Of a stretch of DNA of 32,802 nucleotides, positions 23,025 through 31,023 are shown in pieces (the first letter of the stretch is position 1; each line of letters opens with the position of its first letter). The notes beneath the pieces are model-generated. The model worked only from the letters and a program-made list of their open reading frames with translations, made no database searches and was not told the origin of the DNA. This stretch comes from Vulcanimicrobiota bacterium (GTDB lineage: Bacteria; Vulcanimicrobiota; Vulcanimicrobiia; Vulcanimicrobiales; Vulcanimicrobiaceae). Location: contig JAFANA010000121.1 of the NCBI GenBank assembly GCA_019232905.1, forward strand, positions 1 through 32,802, read 5' to 3'. The position numbers and the translations under genes are program-made.

Positions 23025-25589
23025 GTGAACGTGCCTTGGCGAATGCGTCGCGGAATCACCGCGATCGCGTGTATCGTTGCGATGCTCGCGTCCTACATCC
23101 CCACATTGAACGCGCGCGCGGACGATGAGAATCTGCGCGTCTTAACGGTCATGAACGGTCAGGACTGCGCGGATCATCGCGAGCTGTTCGAACCGCAAAG
23201 CGATCTCGTCGCGCAACAGACCTATCCAACCCCGCCGCCGACGCCGAACCCGTTTGCAACGCCGACGCCGTTCGCAACGGCGACACCGTATAACCCGTTT
23301 GCGACGCCCACGCCTTTCGGCGCAACGCCGTCGCCGCGGCCTTCGGCCACGTTCGGCCCGCAAGGAAACTCGACGACGACGCTCTATCAGACGCCGCCGC
23401 CACAACCGGGCGCGCAACCGGGGGCCGGCGAGACGCCGCTGCCGATCCCGACCGCAACGCCGAATCCGTTCGACCAAAACCAGCCCGTGTTCGTTCAGCG
23501 CGGCGGATCGACACCGCCGCCGATCACACCGGCCGGTCAAACGCCACCGAGCCCAACGCCGGCCCCGACCGGCATTCCGACGTTACCGCCCAATCACATC
23601 GCCGTTCTGGCTGACGCCGTTTCCGGCAATACCGCTCAAGGACAGCCCGGCGACGCGGACGGCAACGTGCACATTCTCTACGGTGCCGAAGAGATCGTCG
23701 GCGATCACGCGCACTTCGATGGGCTGCGGACCATCACGATCACGGGTCATCCGTTTATCATCAACCGCGCTCAGGATTCGGTTTTAGAAGCCGACGAGAT
23801 TTCGTTCGACACGATCGATCAAACGGCCAAATTGACGAATGGCCGCGGCACGAGTTCCGAGGGGGTGGAACGCGGCCTCGTGCACTTCAATGCGCAGGAT
23901 CTGCACACCGACCAAGACGGCATCGGCCATGGCCTCGCACCGAGCGTGTCGACGTGCATGAACTCGCGCAGCGGCTACCACATCACCGGAAAAAACATGG
24001 ACGTCTATCCCGGCGATAAGATCGTAATTTATAAGGCGATTTTGTGGCTCGGCGCGGCTGCGATCTTCTGGCTTCCGAAGGTCGTCATTCCACTGCGCAC
24101 CGTGCAAAACGAAGCGCAGCGCCCGCGGTACTTTCCCGACATCGGATACGACGAGTACGAAGGGTACTGGATCAAGACGCGCATTACGTTCGGTAAGAAC
24201 CAGTATTACTACGGCTACTACACGGTGAACTATTATACGAAGGTCGGCCTCGGCCTCGGATATACCGGCTACTACACCTCGCACACCGGGCATCGTAGTG
24301 CGTCGCTCAGCTTTTACACCATTAAGGACGCCCGCGTCGACTCGCGGCAGAACAACATTGCGCTCAACGAACTCGAGAACTTCTCGAACACGTTGAAGGG
24401 CAACTTCGGCCTGACCTACGTGTCGAACTTCGGACCTTATACGAACGTTCCGGCGAACGAAGGGTTCACGGCGAACGTCGCGCACACGGGCTTGCGCTCG
24501 AACCAGACCTACGGGTTCACCTACAGCGCGGTCGGCAATCAATCGAACAGCACGTCGTATTCGTTCACGGACAGCCGTCAGTTCACGCAGAATCTGCGCA
24601 ACTCGCTAAACTTCAACTTGGCGAGCAGCTCGTCGGATTATGCCGGATTCGCGACCAGCAACTCGACCGCGCATTTCAACGATCTCGCCGACTTGACGAC
24701 GGCGGGCGCCGACTATCAGATGGTCATCGACCGGACGTACGCGCAGCAGCCGTACGGCGTCAACAAGTTGCCCGAATTTACGGTCCGGCCGTACCATTTC
24801 TTCCCGGACTTCAAGCTCTTCCCGATGAACGCAAACTTCGTCATCGGCCAATACTCCGAGCCGTCAAACGACTTCTCGTCGCAGCGCGCGGACATCGGCC
24901 TCAACATGGGTCCGTTGATCGCCAAAGTCGCCAATAGCGACTTCCAAGCGACGGTGAACGTCAATCAATATGCGTACGGCACCGGCGACTTGAAGGCGTC
25001 GATCCAGCAAAACGCCTCGCTCAACACGCCGCTCGGCGCGCATTTTGTCAACAGCATCACGTACGACGAATCGAACTACAACGGTCCGGCCTTCGAGCCG
25101 TTCCAATTCCTCGACCAGCAGCCGACCCAAAACTCGAAAGCGGCTCAGGACTTGATCCGCCTCTTCAACGGCAACTACTACAATCTCTCACTGGGCTTCT
25201 CGACGTACTTCAACGAGCAGGCGCAACCGGTGACGTATCAATTCATGGCGGCGCCGACGTCGCGTTCCGTCCTGCTTCTTTCCGGTTCGTTCAATCCGGG
25301 CCCGGGCAACGGCTTCTACACGACGAACGCGCAAGTGGCGTTCCCGCTTGGCCCGAATACCGCGGCACAGTTCGTCACCGACATCGACTGGAAGTCGAAG
25401 GGCGCGCTGACGAACAAGGTGATCTACCTGACGAAGACGATCGGCGGCTGCTATCAGATTCAAGCGCTCTACAACCAATCGCTGAAGCTCGTGACCGTCT
25501 CGATCAACATCCTTGCGTTCCCGTCGCAAACCGCAACGTTCAGCGTGGGGCAAAGCGGTCCGCTCATCCCGACGACGTTCAACTTCTAA
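23025..25589 (+). CDS. lptD: LptD/OstA-like outer-membrane LPS assembly protein with long Pro/Thr linker
   Basis: 854 aa from GTG 23025; ATG 23043 is an alternative start. Signal segment at about 8-31, then a low-complexity Pro/Thr/Ala linker at about 67-190, an OstA-like beta-jellyroll at about 191-330 (NHIAVLADAVSGNTAQ, VHILYGAEEIVGDHAHFDG, SVLEADEISFDTID), and a C-terminal beta-barrel of some 500 residues with alternating aromatic strands (WIKTRITFGKNQYYYGYYTV) ending LIPTTFNF with a terminal Phe. The ending Phe fits Bam recognition. Inserts LPS into the outer leaflet. The linker is longer than usual for LptD. Cys residues occur in the signal, at about 48, near 309, and near the C-terminus. 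Its stop is 3 bp from the convergent regulator gene. Confidence 0.88.
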   Translation: MNVPWRMRRGITAIACIVAMLASYIPTLNARADDENLRVLTVMNGQDCADHRELFEPQSDLVAQQTYPTPPPTPNPFATPTPFATATPYNPFATPTPFGATPSPRPSATFGPQGNSTTTLYQTPPPQPGAQPGAGETPLPIPTATPNPFDQNQPVFVQRGGSTPPPITPAGQTPPSPTPAPTGIPTLPPNHIAVLADAVSGNTAQGQPGDADGNVHILYGAEEIVGDHAHFDGLRTITITGHPFIINRAQDSVLEADEISFDTIDQTAKLTNGRGTSSEGVERGLVHFNAQDLHTDQDGIGHGLAPSVSTCMNSRSGYHITGKNMDVYPGDKIVIYKAILWLGAAAIFWLPKVVIPLRTVQNEAQRPRYFPDIGYDEYEGYWIKTRITFGKNQYYYGYYTVNYYTKVGLGLGYTGYYTSHTGHRSASLSFYTIKDARVDSRQNNIALNELENFSNTLKGNFGLTYVSNFGPYTNVPANEGFTANVAHTGLRSNQTYGFTYSAVGNQSNSTSYSFTDSRQFTQNLRNSLNFNLASSSSDYAGFATSNSTAHFNDLADLTTAGADYQMVIDRTYAQQPYGVNKLPEFTVRPYHFFPDFKLFPMNANFVIGQYSEPSNDFSSQRADIGLNMGPLIAKVANSDFQATVNVNQYAYGTGDLKASIQQNASLNTPLGAHFVNSITYDESNYNGPAFEPFQFLDQQPTQNSKAAQDLIRLFNGNYYNLSLGFSTYFNEQAQPVTYQFMAAPTSRSVLLLSGSFNPGPGNGFYTTNAQVAFPLGPNTAAQFVTDIDWKSKGALTNKVIYLTKTIGGCYQIQALYNQSLKLVTVSINILAFPSQTATFSVGQSGPLIPTTFNF

Positions 25590-25592
25590 GCG

Positions 25593-25883
25593 CTAGCGTC
25601 GCGAGGCTCGTTCGGCCAAGCGTAAAATATCGCCGACGGTTCGATGCGCTTCGACCGGGTGACGCAGCGGCGCTTTCGCATTGATCGAATAGACATTCCG
25701 CCGTCCCTCGCGTTCGCGCGTGAGCACACCGGCTTCTTCGAGATCGGTCAGTATTTGAGCAACGGCACGCTCGGTGATGCCGACTTCCTCGGCCAAATCG
25801 CGAATACGTGAATCGGGTTTCTTCGCGAGCGCGATCACGACGTGCGCATGGTTGCTCAAGAATGTCCACTGCCGCGGCGGCAT
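25593..25883 (-). CDS. Winged-helix transcriptional regulator (MarR/ArsR-like)
   Basis: 96 aa from ATG 25883 (an ATG at 25913 adds ten residues that do not fit the domain). The helix-turn-helix SRIRDLAEEVGITERAVAQILTDLEEAGVL lies at about 26-54, followed by a basic wing EREGRRNVYSINAK at 57-70. A short C-terminal helix (GDILRLAERASRR) may dimerise. No metal or ligand-binding motif is visible. The upstream gap holds a 9-bp palindrome at 25930-25963 that may be its operator, placed between it and the forward ORF at 26005. Convergent with lptD, 3 bp apart. Confidence 0.85.
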   Translation of the reverse strand: MPPRQWTFLSNHAHVVIALAKKPDSRIRDLAEEVGITERAVAQILTDLEEAGVLTREREGRRNVYSINAKAPLRHPVEAHRTVGDILRLAERASRR

Positions 25884-25929
25884 GCATCGAACGTTAATCG
25901 AGCATGATCGCACATTCCTGCATGCGATT

Positions 25930-25963
25930 ACCTGAATGATTTTTCTACCGACCGCATTCAGGT
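25930..25963. promoter_or_regulatory. 9-bp inverted repeat, operator-like, between divergent genes
   Basis: ACCTGAATG (25930-25938) and CATTCAGGT (25955-25963) form a perfect inverted repeat with 16 bp between arms. It is 47 bp upstream of the regulator start and upstream of the forward ORF. It could be the winged-helix protein's own operator. A second, imperfect inverted repeat (AATCGAGCATG with CATGCGATT) lies between it and the regulator start. Confidence 0.45.
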
Positions 25964-26004
25964 TTCGCGATTCTAGAAGAAATCATGCGTTACTCAGCGA
26001 GTAA

Positions 26005-26349
26005 AATATTGCTAGACTCATCCGGGCTGCCGCGCTTTTCGGGTCGTGGCTTTCGTGCCGTTACGAGGAACTTCTCATTCAACGCCTCTTCGAAAATTTT
26101 CCCGACGCGGTGTGGGCCGAACTCAAACTGTGGGCGAGAAGCCAAGCGAACGTACCCGAAATCCCGACGATCACGGAGTGCGTCGCTCAAGTCGAACGCG
26201 TCGCAAAGCATCTCACCGGCGTCCCAAACGCCCTCCGCCCCGACGTGGTTGCCTTCTACGCCGCCGAAACCGCCGACATGATCGCGCGCTTCCGCGCAAC
26301 GACCGTCCTCCCGGTAACCAACGGCGAAGCCCAAGCGGAACTAGCCTAA
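26005..26349 (+). CDS. Small helical hypothetical protein with no normal start
   Basis: About 114 codons, open from just after a stop at 26002. It reads IARLIRAAALFGSWLSCRYEELLIQRLFENFPDAV (split here only to show the opening helix) then helices with regular GC-rich third positions, as in real genes of this window. The first standard start codon in frame is GTG 26110, deep inside the helical region. The only ATG nearby (25985, with SASKILL following) is one base out of frame, and a single-base change near 26001-26010 would link them. So the gene may be frameshifted or may start at ATT 26008. No family recognised. It is convergent with the methyltransferase. Confidence 0.5.
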   Translation, partial: NIARLIRAAALFGSWLSCRYEELLIQRLFENFPDAVWAELKLWARSQANVPEIPTITECVAQVERVAKHLTGVPNALRPDVVAFYAAETADMIARFRATTVLPVTNGEAQAELA

Positions 26350-26353
26350 ACGC

Positions 26354-26848
26354 TCAAGCCCGCCGCCGCCCAACCCAAACAAACCCGATCGAATCATCGC
26401 CGTCCTTATACGGCACATCCTCATAGAACAAGCGCTCGAGCATCCCATCAAGCGCTTCAATCATCATCCCCGACGTATGCAAATCCGACCGCTCACTACG
26501 AAACGCCGGATCTTCACTACGCTCCCAACCATATTCACCAACCGCAACAATTCCATCCGACGCCGTAAACCGCAACATCCGATTGACGAAAGCCTGTATA
26601 TCAGGAACGTGATGCAACACATACTGCGTCACCACACAATCGAATCGAGCATCGGTTTCAAACTCCATGAAGTCAACCACTTTGATACTCGGGTGCTCAA
26701 AACGCGGCTTTCGATCTACGCCGCTATAATCGTAGCCGGCATCAATCAAGATGCGAGCTAATTCGCCATCGCCGGGTCCTATTTCAAGAACTCTCCGGCC
26801 ACGAGAATAACGCTCAATTGCTGCCGCCAGCACTTCAAACCGTCGCAC
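26354..26848 (-). CDS. Class I SAM-dependent methyltransferase (short)
   Basis: 164 aa from GTG 26848, with no clear ribosome site. Motif I RRVLEIGPGDGELARILIDAG at about 18-38 binds S-adenosylmethionine, D45 in YSGVDRK is the motif II acid, and VVTQYVLHHVPD at 72-83 is a motif IV-type segment. The C-terminal part (GMMIEALDGMLERLFYEDVPY) is typical of the fold. It is short for the family and its N-terminus begins almost at motif I, so the 5' end may have been lost or replaced by the inverted-repeat element just upstream. The target is unknown. Confidence 0.85.
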   Translation of the reverse strand: MRRFEVLAAAIERYSRGRRVLEIGPGDGELARILIDAGYDYSGVDRKPRFEHPSIKVVDFMEFETDARFDCVVTQYVLHHVPDIQAFVNRMLRFTASDGIVAVGEYGWERSEDPAFRSERSDLHTSGMMIEALDGMLERLFYEDVPYKDGDDSIGFVWVGRRRA

Positions 26849-26869
26849 GCCATTTTTATGTCACACCGG

Positions 26870-27104
26870 CATGTGATGCGCGGCAGTTAGGCTTTTACGT
26901 GCTGCTTTTTTGGGATTTAGTCCCTCCGGCGGAAATCTGCAACTTTTTCGGCCATCACAGGATGTGATCTACAAAACTTTGTTCCGCCGAAAAAGTGCGG
27001 AAGCGGAAAATCCACACGATGTGGATTTTCCAGCGGTTTCCGCCGGAGGGACTAAATCCCAAAAAAGCAGCGCGTAAAAGCCGGTCATTGCGGTGTATCA
27101 CATG
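26870..27104. repeat. Nested inverted-repeat element (MITE-like), 235 bp
   Basis: Core arms of 46 bp (26890-26935 and 27037-27082) are inverted copies with 45 of 46 matches; the only mismatch is T26900 against G27072. Imperfect outer arms extend to CATGTGAT (26870-26877) and ATCACATG (27097-27104), with about 15 of 20 matches and a 2-nt gap. Three smaller hairpins lie inside: 26942-26952 with 26986-26996 (11 bp), 26954-26959 with 26963-26968 (6 bp, loop GGA), and 27005-27016 with 27020-27031 (12 bp perfect, loop CGA). No protein is encoded inside. The right outer arm covers the last codons of the metallothionein gene. It is placed between that gene and the methyltransferase. Read as RNA it would fold into a long stem with internal hairpins. 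Confidence 0.85.
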
Positions 27105-27276
27105 GCGGATGCCCGCACCCACAAGCATCATCCTCAATCCCATCGCCACTATCCGCATTCTCACAGTAATCAGAACAATACGAAGTCCCGAGAACGGTCC
27201 CCATCAGAGTACAGCGGCAAATGTCATGCGAACAGCCGGTAAGCTCTTGAACGTCAGTAGCATCACTAATGCTCAT
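27085..27276 (-). CDS. Prokaryotic metallothionein-like protein (63 aa)
   Basis: Cys-rich protein with eight cysteines: C15, C20, C22, C34, C38, C52, C54 and C59, plus H17 and H56. Spacings match bacterial metallothioneins of the SmtA/BmtA type: CSHDICRC, then SYCSDYC, then ACGCGHPPC at the end. Such proteins bind zinc, cadmium or copper through thiolate clusters and buffer or detoxify metal in the cytoplasm. The start is ATG 27276, 8 bp after the S41 protease stop, so it is likely co-transcribed. No clear ribosome site, which suggests translation by coupling. The final codons and stop lie inside the right arm of the inverted-repeat element. Too small for many gene callers. Confidence 0.82.
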   Translation of the reverse strand: MSISDATDVQELTGCSHDICRCTLMGTVLGTSYCSDYCENADSGDGIEDDACGCGHPPCDTPQ

Positions 27277-27284
27277 GCCGACGG

Positions 27285-28601
27285 TTATACCCGCTTAAAG
27301 GGCAGCCGCTCTTCGACGACCTGAACCGCGCGGGCAAGCTGAGCATCCTGGTCGACCTTACCGAACACCGCTTTCGGATTTTCTTGAACGACGACGCCCG
27401 GCACGATCCCATGCCCGTTGATGTCGTGATTCTGCGGCGTGAAATAGCGCCCGGTCGTGATCTTGATCGCGGAGCCGTCGTTAAATCGTGTTACCGATTG
27501 CACAACGCCTTTGCCGAAGGTCTTCGTTCCGACCAGCACGCCGGTACCGGATTCAGCGATCGCCGCCGCGGTGATTTCAGAGGCCGACGCGCTGTAACCG
27601 TTGACGAGCACCGCGAGTGGTTTCGGCGCAATCGCATCGTCGTCGGCTTCGAAGGTGTCGATTTCACCGCCGTTGTTTTCGATCGAGACGAGCGGACCGC
27701 TCGAGACGAACTCTGAAGAGATCTGCAGCGCTACGTTGACGATTCCGCCGCCGTCGTCGCGCAAGTCGACCACGTAACCGCACGCGCCGGCGGCCTCACT
27801 GCGTTGCACGGCCGTGTGGAATTCGCGCGCCGTGTCGTTGCCGAACGTCGCAACGTAGATATACGCGATACTCCGAGGAAGCATCGAAAAATAGACGGTC
27901 GGCGGTTTTACGGTCGCGCGCTCGATCGACACCGTCTGCGGCGACGACGCGCTGGGATGCGCGTACGTCATCGACAACGTCGTGCCGGTTTTTCCGACGA
28001 GGTGCCGATGCGCGTCGGCTATGCTCCAGCCGCGCGTCGACGATCCGTCGATCGATTCCAGCAGATCGCCGCTCTTCAGTCCGGCGCGATCGGCGGGCGT
28101 GTCGGGAACGACGAAAAACGCGCGGATGAATTTCGTTTGTTCGTCGACGTCGAGCAGCACGCCGATACCGGAAAGCGTCTGCGGATCGAGCAGTTGATCG
28201 AACTGCTTGTATTCGCCCGGCGTGAAATAGGTCGTGTATCGATCGTGTGTCGCCGCGGTAATCGCCTTCAGCGAGACTGCAACCGCGTCGCTTTGCGGCA
28301 ACCCGGATGCAACGGCGGCCTGCGCTTCGCTCGCAGCCGCAGCGGGCGCATTCGTGGCGGTGAGCGACCGTGAGACGGCGGGAAGAGCGCTGCGTTTTGC
28401 ATGCAGCTCGTGAAGCCGATCGATTAGTGCCAAGCGTTCGGCATCGACGACCGCGTGCGCGTCGAGCTTGCGATAGAAGGTCGTAAAGAGCAGCGTTGAG
28501 GCCGTACGAACGGCAGCGCCCGCATCGCCGGAAGGCGGCAACGCGGGCGCGGATTGTGTTGCTGCAAGCAAGATGAACGCAAGCGCGAGTCGACGGATCA
28601 C
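27285..28601 (-). CDS. S41 family C-terminal processing protease with PDZ domain
   Basis: About 438 aa from GTG 28601, which gives a good signal peptide (MIRRLALAFILLAATQS); a TTG at 28640 is also open. Counting from that TTG, a helical region is followed by a PDZ domain at about 150-240 (SGIGVLLDVDEQTKFIRAF, AGLKSGDLLESIDG), the peptidase core with VVDLRDDGGGIVNVALQ at 290-306, and the catalytic pair S352 (LVNGYSASASEI) and K377 (GTKTFGKGVVQS). Processes or degrades periplasmic proteins at their C-termini. First gene with the metallothionein in a reverse pair. Confidence 0.92.
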   Translation of the reverse strand: MIRRLALAFILLAATQSAPALPPSGDAGAAVRTASTLLFTTFYRKLDAHAVVDAERLALIDRLHELHAKRSALPAVSRSLTATNAPAAAASEAQAAVASGLPQSDAVAVSLKAITAATHDRYTTYFTPGEYKQFDQLLDPQTLSGIGVLLDVDEQTKFIRAFFVVPDTPADRAGLKSGDLLESIDGSSTRGWSIADAHRHLVGKTGTTLSMTYAHPSASSPQTVSIERATVKPPTVYFSMLPRSIAYIYVATFGNDTAREFHTAVQRSEAAGACGYVVDLRDDGGGIVNVALQISSEFVSSGPLVSIENNGGEIDTFEADDDAIAPKPLAVLVNGYSASASEITAAAIAESGTGVLVGTKTFGKGVVQSVTRFNDGSAIKITTGRYFTPQNHDINGHGIVPGVVVQENPKAVFGKVDQDAQLARAVQVVEERLPFKRV

Positions 28602-28679
28602 CGCCGCATCGTACGTCGCGCTCCGCGAGCCGCCAATCAAAAGCGGCTCAGCGGATTCTAAAAGCTCGTCGAAACGCGG

Positions 28680-29528
28680 TCAGGGATTATTTGAAATTTC
28701 GCCGGATTGAATTTGCGCGGACGGGTCGCTTGCGTGCGTACCGGCTTGCGGATAGAACGGACCGGTATCGAAGCTTGCGGTCGTGTCGAGCGCGGGAGAG
28801 GTATACGTCGCATCGTTCGCGCCGCCGGAACCGAGGGAGTCCACGATATATCCCGCTCCGTTTGCGCCGCTTACTCCGCCGATCAGCGCGACGCCCTGTT
28901 GAATCGAACCTTGCACGACGAAATAGTTGAACGTCCATGTCGTACTGACGAGATTGGGCGGCGTTGCCGTCGGCGACGCACTCGGCGACGCGCCCGGCGA
29001 ACCGCTCGCGGTCGGCGACGGACTCGGCGTGGGCGTCGGAGTCGGCGATGCGGTTGCGCTCCCTGCCGGTGTCGGCGTCGAAAACGCACTTGCAAGCACG
29101 CGATTGAACAGCACCTGGAATTGTGTGTTTTGTCCATTGCTGTTCAGCGTGAACTGCAGTTGTCCGGCGACTGCCGTCACCGGCAAGAGAATCGGGGCGG
29201 CATTGTTGCTCGGACGATAGAAATAGTAGGGCGTCGCGGTCACCGCGCCTGATGCACCGCTGATAACGATTGCGAAGTTGTACCCGCGATATGCCGTCTG
29301 CGTGCCGTTTGCATCCGGCGTATATCCGTCGCCCGCCGTATCGAAGACGATGACGTAGGAATAGTTTTGGAAGTTGAATGGTTGGTTAATCTGGAATTTG
29401 GCTTGCATGAAGCCGGAGGGCAAATTGCCTCCCGGACCGTTGAATCTATTGGGAGTCACTTGACGTCCGCATGCGGCTACGATGAGCGCAGTACCTAAGA
29501 CGACGACAAAACCGGATCTACGAATCAT
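28680..29528 (-). CDS. Lipoprotein with Ser/Thr/Pro-rich linker
   Basis: 282 aa from ATG 29528, with GAGGAG 4 nt upstream. Lipoprotein signal MIRRSGFVVVLGTALIVAAC with the lipobox V-A-A-C (C20). The mature part has beta-strand sequence (MQAKFQINQPFNFQNYSYVIVF, YNFAIVISGASGAVTATPYYF), then a Ser/Thr/Pro-rich linker at about 150-190 (roughly PTPTPTPSPSPTASGSP) and a second beta region with GGVSGANGAGYIVDSLG. No family recognised. Its start codon overlaps that of lnt on the other strand (CATG). The open frame extends upstream to 29744, but that part is antisense to lnt and is not used. Confidence 0.75.
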   Translation of the reverse strand: MIRRSGFVVVLGTALIVAACGRQVTPNRFNGPGGNLPSGFMQAKFQINQPFNFQNYSYVIVFDTAGDGYTPDANGTQTAYRGYNFAIVISGASGAVTATPYYFYRPSNNAAPILLPVTAVAGQLQFTLNSNGQNTQFQVLFNRVLASAFSTPTPAGSATASPTPTPTPSPSPTASGSPGASPSASPTATPPNLVSTTWTFNYFVVQGSIQQGVALIGGVSGANGAGYIVDSLGSGGANDATYTSPALDTTASFDTGPFYPQAGTHASDPSAQIQSGEISNNP

Positions 29529-31023
29529 GCTCTCCTCAGAACGGGCGCGAAGCGCGGGCGTTGCAGCTTTGGGTGCCATCCTCCTGGCGCTCGCATTCCC
29601 TCGAACCGGCATCGCGTGGGTTGCCCCTCTCGGAGCCGCCGCACTGTTCTTGGCCTGGGAAGGCGCATCCTGGAAACGCTCGTTCGCCATTGGTTGGTTC
29701 GCCGGATGGATCTTTTTCACCATCAGTTTCTGGTGGTGGACCACGACGATTCAAACAGTGGTCGGCTCTCTCGCCTACGCGGCCGTGATCGTCGCCGCGG
29801 CGATCGAAGCCTTCGCATTCGGCGCCGCGGCGTTGCTTGGTTACGTTGCGCGCACGCGCGCGTTGCCGGCGCTTGCTCCACTTGCAACGGCCGCCGCCTT
29901 CGCAATCATGGAATGGATGCGCTCGATCGGTCCGATCGGCGTTCCGTTCGCGCAACTCGGCTACACGCAAGCCGGCACGCCGCTGCGCGCACTGGCAGCT
30001 TATATTGGGACCAACGGCGTCACCTTCGTGCTTTGCGTGGTCGGCGCATATGCTGCCGATGCGGTCGCGCGACGCACGTGGCGTCCGTTCGCCGTTGCCG
30101 TGGCGACGATCGCGGCCGCAACGATCGTTGCATGGGGCGCGTGGCCCGCGCGCGACGTAACACCGCCGTCCATTCCCGTAGCGGCCGTGCAAGGCAATAT
30201 TACGCAAACCCTCAAGTGGCAGCCCGGTGCATTGCAAGAAGCAATCGACCGGTACGAGTCGATGACGCATACCGCGCTTGCGCGCGATCCGAAGTTGATC
30301 GTATGGCCCGAAACCGTCATCGCGATTGCGAACGGCGGATTGAATCAACGTCCCGATCTATTGAATGCGTTTACGGACCTTGCGCGGCAAGGGAATACGA
30401 CGCTCGTGGCCGGCAGCCTGAATCTGCGTAACGATTCCTTTTACAACAGTTTGTTTCTCTTCACGCCGCAAGGCCTGACCGGTACGTACGATAAGCGCCA
30501 ACTCGTTCCGTTTGCCGAACACTTCCCCGGTCAGCAGTGGCTGTGGTGGCTGCCGTACATCGGCGAGTTGAACGGGCATTTCGCCGAAGGTAACGGTGCG
30601 TTCGTTTTTCCAACCACCGCAGGCGTGACGATCGGACCGCTCATTTGTTGGGAATCGGCGTTCGCCGATCTCGCTTACGCGGAGGTGCACAGCGGCGCAC
30701 AGGTGCTCGTCGTCGCCACCGACGACGCATGGTTCGGTACGACGTCGGGTCCATATCAACACGCGCAGATCGCGCAGCTTCGCGCAATTGAAGCGGGTGA
30801 ATACGTCGTGCGCGCCGCGGCAACCGGCATTAGCGGCGTGATCGCGCCCGACGGTACATGGCAAGCACGCGCACCGCTCGAAGAACAACGGGTCGTGTTC
30901 GGCATGGTTGGGAAACCCGTGGGTTCCGTATTCTCGCATATCGGACCCACGTTCGTGTGGATCGCGATGTTGCTCGCGTACGTGTTTTTGATTTTCGTGC
31001 CGGGGAGGCGCCGTGCGATTTAA
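29527..31023 (+). CDS. lnt: Apolipoprotein N-acyltransferase
   Basis: 498 aa from ATG 29527; an ATG at 29482 is in frame but lies inside the opposite gene. Transfers a fatty acid to the N-terminal Cys of lipoproteins after signal cleavage. Several N-terminal membrane helices (LALAFPRTGIAWVAPLGAAALF onward) are followed by a nitrilase-type catalytic domain with the triad E262 (VWPETVIA), K323 (YDKRQLVPFAEHFPG) and C374 (GPLICWESAFADLAYAE), then a C-terminal helix. No strong ribosome site for 29527. Several lipoproteins in the window are likely substrates. Its 3' end overlaps the lptC-like start. Confidence 0.93.
   Translation: MLSSERARSAGVAALGAILLALAFPRTGIAWVAPLGAAALFLAWEGASWKRSFAIGWFAGWIFFTISFWWWTTTIQTVVGSLAYAAVIVAAAIEAFAFGAAALLGYVARTRALPALAPLATAAAFAIMEWMRSIGPIGVPFAQLGYTQAGTPLRALAAYIGTNGVTFVLCVVGAYAADAVARRTWRPFAVAVATIAAATIVAWGAWPARDVTPPSIPVAAVQGNITQTLKWQPGALQEAIDRYESMTHTALARDPKLIVWPETVIAIANGGLNQRPDLLNAFTDLARQGNTTLVAGSLNLRNDSFYNSLFLFTPQGLTGTYDKRQLVPFAEHFPGQQWLWWLPYIGELNGHFAEGNGAFVFPTTAGVTIGPLICWESAFADLAYAEVHSGAQVLVVATDDAWFGTTSGPYQHAQIAQLRAIEAGEYVVRAAATGISGVIAPDGTWQARAPLEEQRVVFGMVGKPVGSVFSHIGPTFVWIAMLLAYVFLIFVPGRRRAI

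Noticed and set aside
23784-24542. Reverse ORF of 252 codons inside lptD
   Set aside because: Antisense to the OstA and barrel region. Long open frames on both strands are common at this GC content.
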